Below, in pieces: positions 10,090 through 17,162 of a stretch of DNA of 64,000 nt. The translations under genes were made by a program, and so were the position numbers. The stretch lies in assembly GCA_965365275.1 (NCBI GenBank), contig CBDUBA010000004.1, positions 1 to 64,000 of the forward strand, read 5' to 3'. Origin of the DNA: JAGTVG01 sp965365275 (GTDB lineage: Bacteria > Bacteroidota > Bacteroidia > Cytophagales > Cyclobacteriaceae). Below the pieces are notes generated by a model. That model was not told where the DNA came from. It worked only from the letters and a program-made list of their open reading frames with translations, and ran no database searches. Position 1 is the stretch's first letter; every line of letters starts with the position of its first letter.

Positions 10090-10114
10090 AAAAATGATTT
10101 CTTTTTATCAATTT

Positions 10115-10534
10115 TTATTCAGCGAGTGACCTAATGTAATTAATTACCAACCAACGATCTTCTTCGCTCCTGATCTTTTTCTCAAAATTCGGCATTTCAT
10201 CGCGGCCTATGAAGGATTTGTAGTACAATTCACCATCTGACTGACCCTGAACATCCGCACTGCCTAATTCCCGTATTGTGGTTTCCAGTTCCGTTGCTTT
10301 TGAACCGTCACCATAACCTTCATTCCCGTGGCAGGATCTGCAATGTTGCTTGTAAAGATCTTCTCCGATCTCATCCTCATCGCCTTCTCCTGCATAAGGA
10401 TTCTCCATGCTCTTATATTTAGCCGGCATACCCCAATCATCCATAATGCCAGTGGGCATGGTAAAGGAAAGAAGTGTAATTGCTAAAACTGCAAAGAAAA
10501 CTAATCCCATTAAATTTTTGTAAGTGGTTTTCAT
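10115..10534 (-). CDS. Monoheme cytochrome c, copy 1
   Basis: Small class I-type cytochrome c of 139 residues. It has an N-terminal hydrophobic segment (about residues 8-26) as signal or anchor, a heme site CRSCH near residue 65, and a probable distal methionine in RDEMPNF near residue 113. It is acidic overall (GEGDEDEIGED). From about residue 27 onward it is nearly identical to the neighbouring copy at 10835, with about 13 differences, whereas the N-terminal hydrophobic parts diverge more. Each copy has its own terminator and a similar promoter block. A role as periplasmic electron carrier for the upstream FeS/ActC-like complexes is inference from position. Confidence 0.92.
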   Translation of the reverse strand: MKTTYKNLMGLVFFAVLAITLLSFTMPTGIMDDWGMPAKYKSMENPYAGEGDEDEIGEDLYKQHCRSCHGNEGYGDGSKATELETTIRELGSADVQGQSDGELYYKSFIGRDEMPNFEKKIRSEEDRWLVINYIRSLAE

Positions 10535-10560
10535 ACGTTTTAATTTATTTGGTTTGTAAA

Positions 10561-10623
10561 TGTCAAATATATATTTATTAGTGACAAAAATAATACCATA
10601 TTTAACTATAAATTGTCAAATAT
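10561..10623 (-). promoter_or_regulatory. Promoter block and direct repeats upstream of cytochrome copy 1
   Basis: CAAAAATAATACCA at 10585-10598 reads on the minus strand as a Bacteroidota -7 element (TATTTTTG fits TAnnTTTG), about 50 bp before the start. The same 14-mer occurs upstream of the paralogous cytochrome (11318-11331). The 10-mer TGTCAAATAT occurs twice (10561-10570 and 10614-10623), flanking the -7 block. No clear -33 element is seen at the right distance. Confidence 0.5.
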
Positions 10624-10770
10624 CTGATGAATTATTCGATTTAAGAATGCCAGGAAAGATGATGGAGGATTATCTGCTAATATACAGTTTCGTTAATAAT
10701 TTGTTTTTAAGGATGTTTAAGGGTGTTTAATCCAATTTTGCATCAATTTAATTTAAGGATGTTATGAATA

Positions 10771-10797
10771 AAAAAAGGAGGTATTTGTCACCTCCTT
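10771..10797 (-). terminator. Rho-independent terminator of cytochrome copy 2
   Basis: Perfect 8-bp stem AAGGAGGT/ACCTCCTT (10775-10782 with 10790-10797) and a 7-nt loop. On the minus strand it is followed by a T run (A run 10771-10776). It lies 37 bp past the stop of the cytochrome gene at 10835. Confidence 0.85.
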
Positions 10798-10834
10798 ATA
10801 ATTAAAAGATTCTATTCTAATATATCAGGATAGA

Positions 10835-11254
10835 TTATTCTGCCAATGTTCTAAGATAGTTTATCAGCATCCACTGATCTTCCTCACTCCTGATCTTTTT
10901 CTCAAAATTCGGCATTTCATCACGGCCTATAATTGATTTATAATACAATTCGCCGTCTGACTGTCCTTGTACTTCCGCACTACCCAGTTCCCTCATTTCC
11001 GTCTCAAGTTCAGCTGCTTTGGATCCATCTCCATAGCCTTCGTTTCCATGGCAAGATCTGCAATGTTGTTTATATAAATCTTCTCCTATCTCATCCTCAT
11101 CCCCTTCACCGGCATATGGATTCTCCATGTTTTTATATTTTGCATCCATCCCCCAATCATCCATTGTGCCAGTTGGCATTGTGAATGATAGGATGGTTAA
11201 CATAAACATCGCCATAAAAGCTAGTCCTAATAAGTTCTTGTAATTGGTTTTCAT
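10835..11254 (-). CDS. Monoheme cytochrome c, copy 2
   Basis: Tandem paralogue of the cytochrome at 10115, also 139 residues, with the same heme site CRSCH and candidate methionine ligand in RDEMPNF. The N-terminal hydrophobic segment probably directs export and may stay as a membrane anchor. Unusually for this window, the ATG at 11254 has a strong Shine-Dalgarno AGGAGG (11259-11264), which fixes the start. It is about 190 bp downstream of the second FeS/ActC-like cassette. It has its own -7 promoter block and terminator, so it is probably a separate transcript that can be tuned independently. Confidence 0.92.
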   Translation of the reverse strand: MKTNYKNLLGLAFMAMFMLTILSFTMPTGTMDDWGMDAKYKNMENPYAGEGDEDEIGEDLYKQHCRSCHGNEGYGDGSKAAELETEMRELGSAEVQGQSDGELYYKSIIGRDEMPNFEKKIRSEEDQWMLINYLRTLAE

Positions 11255-11258
11255 ATTT

Positions 11259-11331
11259 CCTCCTATTTTTATAATTGTTTAATATGTAAAAAATTAAATT
11301 ATTTTTCTTTAGTACACCAAAAATAATACCA
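11259..11331 (-). promoter_or_regulatory. Promoter and Shine-Dalgarno of cytochrome copy 2
   Basis: Minus-strand AGGAGG (complement of 11259-11264) lies 4 nt before the ATG. The -7-like TATTTTTG (complement of 11318-11325) is part of a 14-bp block, CAAAAATAATACCA, shared with the other cytochrome promoter. A good -33 box is not visible. Confidence 0.5.
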
Positions 11332-11440
11332 ATTCATTCTTTTGTTAAAATTTCAGGTATTTAATCAGGTTAAAAATTTTATTTAAAAGCCTCAAATTAA
11401 GACAAAGGCAATTTATTAATAAATATTATTATATCATAGA

Positions 11441-12388
11441 TTAATCTCCTCCTACAGGATTAATTTTTTTGTTTTTATTTAATTTACTAAGTTTTATAAG
11501 TTGATAAACCACATATATGTAATGGCTCCAAACACCTGTCAGTAAGATAATCAATGTTATGATCATCCATAAAGGTGCATTGGTATGCCAAAGTGCTCTT
11601 GTGGGAATAGTTATTTCAATGGTCATCAATGATTTATCTTCTTCTATAGGTTGAGTATGACCCCACCTGAAATCCTTTAATTGCCTTTCAACATAGCCAT
11701 ATTCATCATGATCTTCAATCCTGGCAATTATGGATATATTTCCAATAGTATCACCCGCAATATTTGACGGGAACTCTATCCCTCCTTTTCCGTCACTTAT
11801 TTCACCTTCACCTATCAGTTGGTCGCTGAATAATCGTGGAACATAAAAATTCACCTCAGCATCATTAACAGGTACGAGTTCACTTCCATTTCCCATTTCA
11901 AATGCCCTGACTGATACGGTTTTAGCATCCCCAATTTCACTTAAGAAAAGTTCCATGGTTATATCCTTTATCTCTATGTCTGATTTAGCAGAAGAATAAG
12001 ATTTGCTACCATTATAGAATGCTGAAATGTAGAATAGTCGATCCTCGTCTACTTCAAATCTAAAATCTTCTTCAAATTTAAGGCGTGCTTCTCCATTTTC
12101 ATCTGTTAAAATACTGTCGATTACTATATCGTCTGACATATCCCCAAGATAAAAAATAACCATTTCATTCGTTACGGGTATCCTGACCCTGTTTTCAATA
12201 TAGTACAATGTAGCCACGAGTGACCGGGATTTTGTTACATCATTCTGATAGGTCAGGCTCATCCTCACCTTTGTACTCTTTTTTGAACTTTGTGAGAAAA
12301 GGTCCGTTTGGCAAGCGAATATCAATAGCGCCATTATCCAGTATATGTGTATTGACCGGTTAAATGATCGATTTTTATATGATTTCAT
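11441..12388 (-). CDS. Membrane-anchored beta-sandwich protein, cassette B
   Basis: No known family recognised. The 315-residue protein has an N-terminal signal peptide ending near AQT/LFSQ and two consecutive beta-rich, Ig-like repeats (turn motifs DENGEARLKF near 100 and DGKGGIEFP near 205). A single C-terminal membrane helix (about residues 270-295) and a basic tail follow. Most of the protein should therefore sit outside the cytoplasmic membrane. It is a clear paralogue of the protein at 14917, with the same domain order, the same RIEDHDEYGYVE-like segment and a W-N/D-xAPLWMII motif before the helix. It follows the ActC-like gene by 11 bp and is probably a structural or docking subunit of that complex. 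Confidence 0.8.
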   Translation of the reverse strand: MKSYKNRSFNRSIHIYWIMALLIFACQTDLFSQSSKKSTKVRMSLTYQNDVTKSRSLVATLYYIENRVRIPVTNEMVIFYLGDMSDDIVIDSILTDENGEARLKFEEDFRFEVDEDRLFYISAFYNGSKSYSSAKSDIEIKDITMELFLSEIGDAKTVSVRAFEMGNGSELVPVNDAEVNFYVPRLFSDQLIGEGEISDGKGGIEFPSNIAGDTIGNISIIARIEDHDEYGYVERQLKDFRWGHTQPIEEDKSLMTIEITIPTRALWHTNAPLWMIITLIILLTGVWSHYIYVVYQLIKLSKLNKNKKINPVGGD

Positions 12389-12399
12389 CCTTTTAAAAT

Positions 12400-13701
12400 T
12401 TAAACTTTATTTTTCAGATCACCGTTCCCTGATACCTCAATAATTGGCACGAACTTCGACATTAACGTAAATAAAAGACAGAATAATGCAATGCCGCCCA
12501 GGGTAGTAGACCATTCCACCCATGTTGATGAATAAAAGAGATATTCAGTCCTTGAATCCTGTATTGGGAGGAAAGGCGTTTCCAGGGTAGGTACTACGAT
12601 CAGGTAACGATTGAACCAAAGTGCGACCACAGAAATTATGGCGGCAAAGGTTATGCTGTTAATCGTTCTTAGTTTAGGAATTCCCATAATAATCAATGGG
12701 AGAATCACACCTACATAGTTTGAAATGATAAACATCCAGAAAAATTCTGAGAATAGTTTATCAATCAATAAAGCGTCATTTTTCTCGGATCCATACCATT
12801 TGGTCAGATATTCACTGAAGGTAAAATACCCGAAAAATGCCGCAAGGATCAATAGCAAGATGCCGATCTTAACGAAATGTTCCTTCGTAATGTAAGCCTG
12901 AAGATTGTAGATCCTTCTATACAACCACATGACAATGATCAACACCCCCGTGCCGGAATAAACTGCTGCTATAACAAAATATGGACCAAATATCGCACTA
13001 TGCCAGCCAGGTTGCAGGGTTACACTAAAGATCCAAGCCAGCACCGAATAAACAATTATAGCTATGGCTATTATTATGGCCGCCATAATATTTTTTGAAC
13101 GTTTTAGTATTTTATTATATTCCGGTGTATCCTGATAACCAAGTGCCAGTGAACGGTATATCTTTCTCCTCCATGGTTTAATGCCTTCTTCAGGATAATC
13201 ACGAAGTTTAGCAAAATCCGGTATCAGGGCCAGATATAGAAATATTAGACATCCAATCAAATCAGTACTGATCGCAATTACGTCCCAGGTGATCGGGGAT
13301 TGAATCCGGCCAAAAATGAAAAGATAATACAACCGGTCAAGACGCCCTATACATAGAATGATAAACAAGGGACCAATCATCAGTGATACCACGGTCAGTA
13401 TTTCGGCCATTCGCATAATAGGTTTTCGCCAGTTCGTTTGCATGAGATGCAGGGATCCGGCAATAAGGGCTCCGGCATAGCTTAATCCCATAAAGAATAT
13501 GAAATTCACGATGTATACCCCCCATACAACATAATCTCTCATGCCGGTCACAATATGACCCTTAACGATCTGCGTATACAGACCGAACAAACCGATGAAA
13601 AGGCCCAGTAACAAAATAATGAACCATGCCCTGCCCAGGTTTGATTGAGTTTTTAATTGGGGCAGGAATTCTTTTAATAGACTTTGTTCCGCCTTATCCA
13701 T
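12400..13701 (-). CDS. ActC/NrfD-like quinone-site membrane subunit, cassette B
   Basis: Polytopic membrane protein of about 433 residues with roughly ten helices, in the NrfD/PsrC/ActC family that exchanges electrons with the quinone pool. Family-like segments include SYAGALIAG, the loop QSPITWDVIAIS, IPDFAKLRD, and PGWHSAIFGPYFV, which closely resemble ActC of alternative complex III. The open frame extends upstream to 13818, but the ATG at 13701 is preferred. It overlaps the FeS gene stop by 8 bp (ATGGATAA), a layout that suggests translational coupling, and it removes an implausible hydrophilic extension. It is a paralogue of the protein at 15821. Confidence 0.9.
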   Translation of the reverse strand: MDKAEQSLLKEFLPQLKTQSNLGRAWFIILLLGLFIGLFGLYTQIVKGHIVTGMRDYVVWGVYIVNFIFFMGLSYAGALIAGSLHLMQTNWRKPIMRMAEILTVVSLMIGPLFIILCIGRLDRLYYLFIFGRIQSPITWDVIAISTDLIGCLIFLYLALIPDFAKLRDYPEEGIKPWRRKIYRSLALGYQDTPEYNKILKRSKNIMAAIIIAIAIIVYSVLAWIFSVTLQPGWHSAIFGPYFVIAAVYSGTGVLIIVMWLYRRIYNLQAYITKEHFVKIGILLLILAAFFGYFTFSEYLTKWYGSEKNDALLIDKLFSEFFWMFIISNYVGVILPLIIMGIPKLRTINSITFAAIISVVALWFNRYLIVVPTLETPFLPIQDSRTEYLFYSSTWVEWSTTLGGIALFCLLFTLMSKFVPIIEVSGNGDLKNKV

Positions 13702-14653
13702 TTCTTTTATTTTTAAAGTATGGTGTATCCTTATATCGCTCAAGTACTTCATCATCCAGCCCATCCAATCCCCTTTCAAACGGGAATAATCTATCGTTGG
13801 CTGGCAAATAATAAACACTGGGATCAGTGCCCAAAACTTCCAAATATCGGTAACCGTCGTTTTCTTTTACCAATTCCGAAAAACTGACCGTTTCTGTACC
13901 ATTTGTGACAGAATCCTCATTGATGTCGCCAAAATATATGACACCCATAGGACAAGCCGTCACACAGTGCGGCAGTTCTTTTTTTCTGATCATATCTGGA
14001 CAGAAGTCACATTTTGCCACCGTCCCTTCCCTGACCGGGATACTTGTTTCAGGTGAATATTCTATTTCCTCTTCATCTTCTCTTTCCAGTTTCTCCCATA
14101 TAAAGATGCGGGCATTATAAGGACAACCTGTCATGCAGAACTTACATCCAATGCATCTTTCATTATCGACCAGTACAATTCCATCAGACCTTTTATAGGT
14201 TGCGCCCACCGGACAAACACTCGCACATAGAGGATTATTACAGTGATAACATGGTTTGGGGAACCAATATGGCGCCGATTTTTCTGATCGTTGCATTAGA
14301 TACACTCTCATGAACTCTTGACCAGGCAATAAATGGTGTGCTTCCTGGCATTTTTCAATACATTTACGTGCATTTCTACAGCGTGACAGATCAATGACCA
14401 TGACAAACTTTCTGTTAGGAATCCCAAATCTTGCTTGTTCCGGAGTGGCCGGTTTACAACATTCTTCATCAGGTTTATCAATCTCCACCAGCTGTCCATC
14501 CTGCGTTAAGGCTTTTACCTTTTCTTTTGGATTTTTGCAGGAAGTGGCTGCTGCTGAGAAGAATAATGCACCTGCCCCACACTTAAGTCCAGATTGAATA
14601 AAATTCCTCCGGGATTTTTTCTTGTTGGATTTTTTTCGTGATGCCATAAGCAT
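13694..14653 (-). CDS. Tat-exported four-cluster ferredoxin-like subunit, cassette B
   Basis: Electron-transfer subunit of the DmsB/PsrB/NrfC/ActB2 type, 319 residues. The N-terminus has a twin-arginine motif (SRRNFIQSG) and then ATSC, which may be a lipobox. Four cysteine groups are visible. The first (about residue 90) reads CRNARKCIEKC, so its second ligand is alanine. The others are CX2CX4CX3CP, CX2CX2CX3CP and CX2C...CX3CP, and look complete. The first site may therefore hold a [3Fe-4S] cluster (inference). It is paralogous to the protein at 17163 and cotranscribed with the ActC-like subunit. An alternative start lies at 14647. Confidence 0.9.
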   Translation of the reverse strand: MLMASRKKSNKKKSRRNFIQSGLKCGAGALFFSAAATSCKNPKEKVKALTQDGQLVEIDKPDEECCKPATPEQARFGIPNRKFVMVIDLSRCRNARKCIEKCQEAHHLLPGQEFMRVYLMQRSEKSAPYWFPKPCYHCNNPLCASVCPVGATYKRSDGIVLVDNERCIGCKFCMTGCPYNARIFIWEKLEREDEEEIEYSPETSIPVREGTVAKCDFCPDMIRKKELPHCVTACPMGVIYFGDINEDSVTNGTETVSFSELVKENDGYRYLEVLGTDPSVYYLPANDRLFPFERGLDGLDDEVLERYKDTPYFKNKRNG

Positions 14654-14662
14654 ATTCTTTTA

Positions 14663-14690
14663 GCACATAGTCCAACACTGGATTATGTGC
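14663..14690. promoter_or_regulatory. Hairpin just upstream of cassette B FeS gene
   Basis: A 12-bp inverted repeat with one imperfect pair (arms 14663-14674 and 14679-14690, loop ACAC) ends 9 bp before the ATG at 14653. No T run follows on the minus strand, so it does not look like a terminator. It could mask the ribosome-binding region or act as an operator. Confidence 0.45.
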
Positions 14691-14811
14691 GGTTCAAATA
14701 GTAAAAAATCTTTATAACCTATTTTAATACTTTGACTTAAAAATTATAATCAGTTTCTCCTAAAAAATTTGCTTTATTTATATATAATCACGCAAAAGCA
14801 TGATATATGAA

Positions 14812-14840
14812 AAACAGCTGTTTATTATAGTTCAACTATA
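14812..14840. promoter_or_regulatory. Pair of palindromes between the two cassettes
   Basis: AAACAGCTGTTT (14812-14823) is a perfect 12-bp palindrome, and TATAGTT-C-AACTATA (14826-14840) is a perfect dyad 2 bp further on. They lie about 160-190 bp upstream of the cassette B start, in the 263-bp (or shorter) gap after cassette A. They are candidate regulator sites; the factor is unknown. Confidence 0.4.
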
Positions 14841-14916
14841 TACTTATTTTAAAATGGTTATCTATAATATATGATAAATATGCTTATGTTAAGATCAATT
14901 TTATAGTTCGAATAAT

Positions 14917-15816
14917 TTATATATTTCTACCTTCATTTTTTAATTTAACCAACTTGTAAACGGATAAACCGAAATGATACCAGGCACCGACAAGGGCAAT
15001 AAATACGCCTATGATCATCCATAGGGGAGCTTCATCCGTGAATAGTTGCCTTGGCAATCGTTTCACTTCATAAGAAACCGGTGTACCCCAGTTTACGGAG
15101 GCGGATTTTGTAACATTACCAAAATAATCGTGTTCATCTATTCTGGCCAGAACTGTTATCAAACCTGCAGAATCACCGGGAATATCATCCGGAAATTCAA
15201 GGATACCAATACCGTTTTCATCTGTTTCAATTTCATCAATCGGAAGGATACTATAAAGACGCTGAACGCCTATGTTAATATCAAGTTCTTCCACGGGGAT
15301 TAGTTCACCTTCACTATTAAATTCGTTTGCCTGGACAGTTAGGATTTTAACAGAATCTTCGATATCAAAAGAGATTTCCAGAAAAACGTCCTTTATTTCG
15401 ATATCAGTTGAGGCTGATCTCAGCGTATCATTGCCGTTAAAGGAAGCGAGAATTGTTGTAATTCCTTCCTCATCTGCCGGGAAGGTATATCCTGATTCAA
15501 CGAGCAGGTTTGCACTCCCTTCTACATTAGTGATCACATCAGTCAGGAATAAGGTAGAATCACCCATGTCAACTTCCAGTGAAATTGGGGCATTGCTTAC
15601 ATTCTGCATATCTCTTCCCCTTCCTGCTGTCAGTAAAACAGAAATTTCCCTATCCCCATTATCATGAATGTAAAAATAGGATCTAAGCCTGGTCCTTTCC
15701 TTTGATTGTGCCATGCTGAAGGAACTCCCAAAAATCGATAATATCAGGAATCCAACGATCAGGCTGAAAACAGATTTATATATTTGATTTTTCATTTTCA
15801 TCAATTTTAAATTCAT
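14917..15816 (-). CDS. Membrane-anchored beta-sandwich protein, cassette A
   Basis: Paralogue of the protein at 11441 with the same plan: signal peptide (hydrophobic core SVFSLIVGFLILSIFG, ending SMAQS), two beta-rich repeats, then a C-terminal helix after APLWMIIGVFIALVG and a short basic tail. The open frame extends to 15873 inside the upstream gene. The preferred start is the ATG at 15816, just after that gene's stop; an ATG at 15801 (MKMKNQ) would give a more classical signal peptide. No enzymatic motif or cysteine pair is seen. Its fixed position after the ActC-like subunit in both cassettes argues that it belongs to the complex. Confidence 0.78.
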   Translation of the reverse strand: MNLKLMKMKNQIYKSVFSLIVGFLILSIFGSSFSMAQSKERTRLRSYFYIHDNGDREISVLLTAGRGRDMQNVSNAPISLEVDMGDSTLFLTDVITNVEGSANLLVESGYTFPADEEGITTILASFNGNDTLRSASTDIEIKDVFLEISFDIEDSVKILTVQANEFNSEGELIPVEELDINIGVQRLYSILPIDEIETDENGIGILEFPDDIPGDSAGLITVLARIDEHDYFGNVTKSASVNWGTPVSYEVKRLPRQLFTDEAPLWMIIGVFIALVGAWYHFGLSVYKLVKLKNEGRNI

Positions 15817-15820
15817 TACA

Positions 15821-17158
15821 TTATGCACCCTTTGTTTGGAACCTGATAATTGGCTTTGCAGAATCTTCGACATCCTCTACTTCCGCCACAGGTATGATCG
15901 GGGCAATTTTTGAGGCAATCGTGAAGATCAGGACAATCAATGCCAGTCCGGAGACTGTTAATGTAATCTCAACCCAGGACATAGAATATTGAACAAATTC
16001 AGGTCTGACATCCTGGATGGGGATAAATGGTGTCTCAAGAGGAGGAACCACGATCAGATATCTTTTTACCCACAATGCTATAACAATAAATAAAGAAACA
16101 AGTGTAATGCTGTTTATAGATCTGAACCATGGTAATCCGATAATAATCAGAGGAACAAACATGGTGAAAAGAACATGGAATAACTGAAGTGCTCCATATT
16201 GTGACATATCAGTAAATTTCCCTAATAAAGCAGACATCTGGCTGGTCTGGTTATACCAGTCAGTAATGTACTCACTAAAGGTGAAATAGCCATATGCCAT
16301 GGTCAATAGGACCAACCCAAAGGCCATGTAGTTAAAATGCTTGTTTGTTATGTAATCCTCCAGCTTTCTTGATTTCCGGTAAAGCCACATAATGATAATA
16401 AGAAGTGCTACGCCGGAATAGGCAGCGGTGACGACAAAGTACGGGCCAAAAATGGTACTATGCCATCCGGGCTTCAGGCTCATGCCAAACAGCCAGGATA
16501 ATAAGGAATAAGCAATTACCGCTGTCGGAATGATGATTGCTGCCATAATATCATGCGCCTGGTGGAGGTACTTTTTCTGTAGTGGCGTTCCCCTGTAATT
16601 CAGGGCGAGTATAGCGTACATCTTTTTCCTCCATTTAGCCACCTTTAATCCCTGAAGGTCTCTTAACTTCGCAAAATCCCGTATATGGGTAAAATATAAA
16701 AAGCCAATACAGAAGATAAGATCTGTAGATATGGCTATCACATCCCAGGTAATTGGTGATTGAATTCTTCCATACATTAATAAGTAATGTATTCTATCCA
16801 GTCTGCCGAGACAGAATAAAATATAAGGTGCACCAACAATCAAAGTCGACACCGTAATGAGTTCAGCTATTCTCAACAATGGTTTTGCCCATTGAATCCT
16901 TAATAGCTGGAAAGAACAGGAAACCAAAGCCCCGGCATAACTGAGACCCATAAAAAATATGAAATTGGCTGTATATATCCCCCATACGGCATTATCCCGC
17001 ATTCCTGTAATGATCTGCCCTTCCTGAATTTGTCGTACGAGGGCATAAACACCGAAGAGTACTATTATGGAAAGAAAAGTTACCCATGCATACCACTGTC
17101 TGGAAGGTGTCTCCAGATTCCGGGCCAGTTTTTTCATTAAATCGCTACTATTTTCCAT
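15821..17158 (-). CDS. ActC/NrfD-like quinone-site membrane subunit, cassette A
   Basis: 445-residue polytopic membrane protein, paralogue of the one at 12400. Shared segments are FFMGLSYAGAL, LGRLDRIHYLLMYGRIQSP, TWDVIAISTD, DFAKLRD, and PGWHSTIFGPYFVV. They resemble ActC of alternative complex III and PsrC/NrfD, which carry a quinol site near the outer face of the membrane. A conserved YLIVVPPLETPFIPIQD follows the ninth helix. It begins 4 bp after the FeS gene and is followed directly by the beta-sandwich gene. No heme ligands are obvious, so electrons would pass through the FeS partner. Confidence 0.9.
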   Translation of the reverse strand: MENSSDLMKKLARNLETPSRQWYAWVTFLSIIVLFGVYALVRQIQEGQIITGMRDNAVWGIYTANFIFFMGLSYAGALVSCSFQLLRIQWAKPLLRIAELITVSTLIVGAPYILFCLGRLDRIHYLLMYGRIQSPITWDVIAISTDLIFCIGFLYFTHIRDFAKLRDLQGLKVAKWRKKMYAILALNYRGTPLQKKYLHQAHDIMAAIIIPTAVIAYSLLSWLFGMSLKPGWHSTIFGPYFVVTAAYSGVALLIIIMWLYRKSRKLEDYITNKHFNYMAFGLVLLTMAYGYFTFSEYITDWYNQTSQMSALLGKFTDMSQYGALQLFHVLFTMFVPLIIIGLPWFRSINSITLVSLFIVIALWVKRYLIVVPPLETPFIPIQDVRPEFVQYSMSWVEITLTVSGLALIVLIFTIASKIAPIIPVAEVEDVEDSAKPIIRFQTKGA

Positions 17159-17162
17159 GGTA

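Larger units (their letters stand above)
9786..10114. other. Intergenic region upstream of ccsBA
   Basis: 329 bp without a gene. It holds the minus-strand terminator of the downstream cytochrome gene (10056-10089) and two short dyads (9986-9997 and 10007-10022), both with N4 spacing. It is the likely promoter region of ccsBA. No open frame of note is seen. Confidence 0.6.

Noticed and set aside
13337..13525. 62-residue minus-strand frame
   Set aside because: Shadow of the ActC-like gene, no independent start context.
13702..13818. N-terminal extension of the cassette B ActC-like protein
   Set aside because: It would overlap the FeS gene by more than 120 bp, has no counterpart in the paralogue, and the 8-bp ATGGATAA overlap at 13701 gives a better start.
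15817..15873. N-terminal extension of the cassette A beta-sandwich protein
   Set aside because: It lies inside the upstream gene and would bury the signal peptide.
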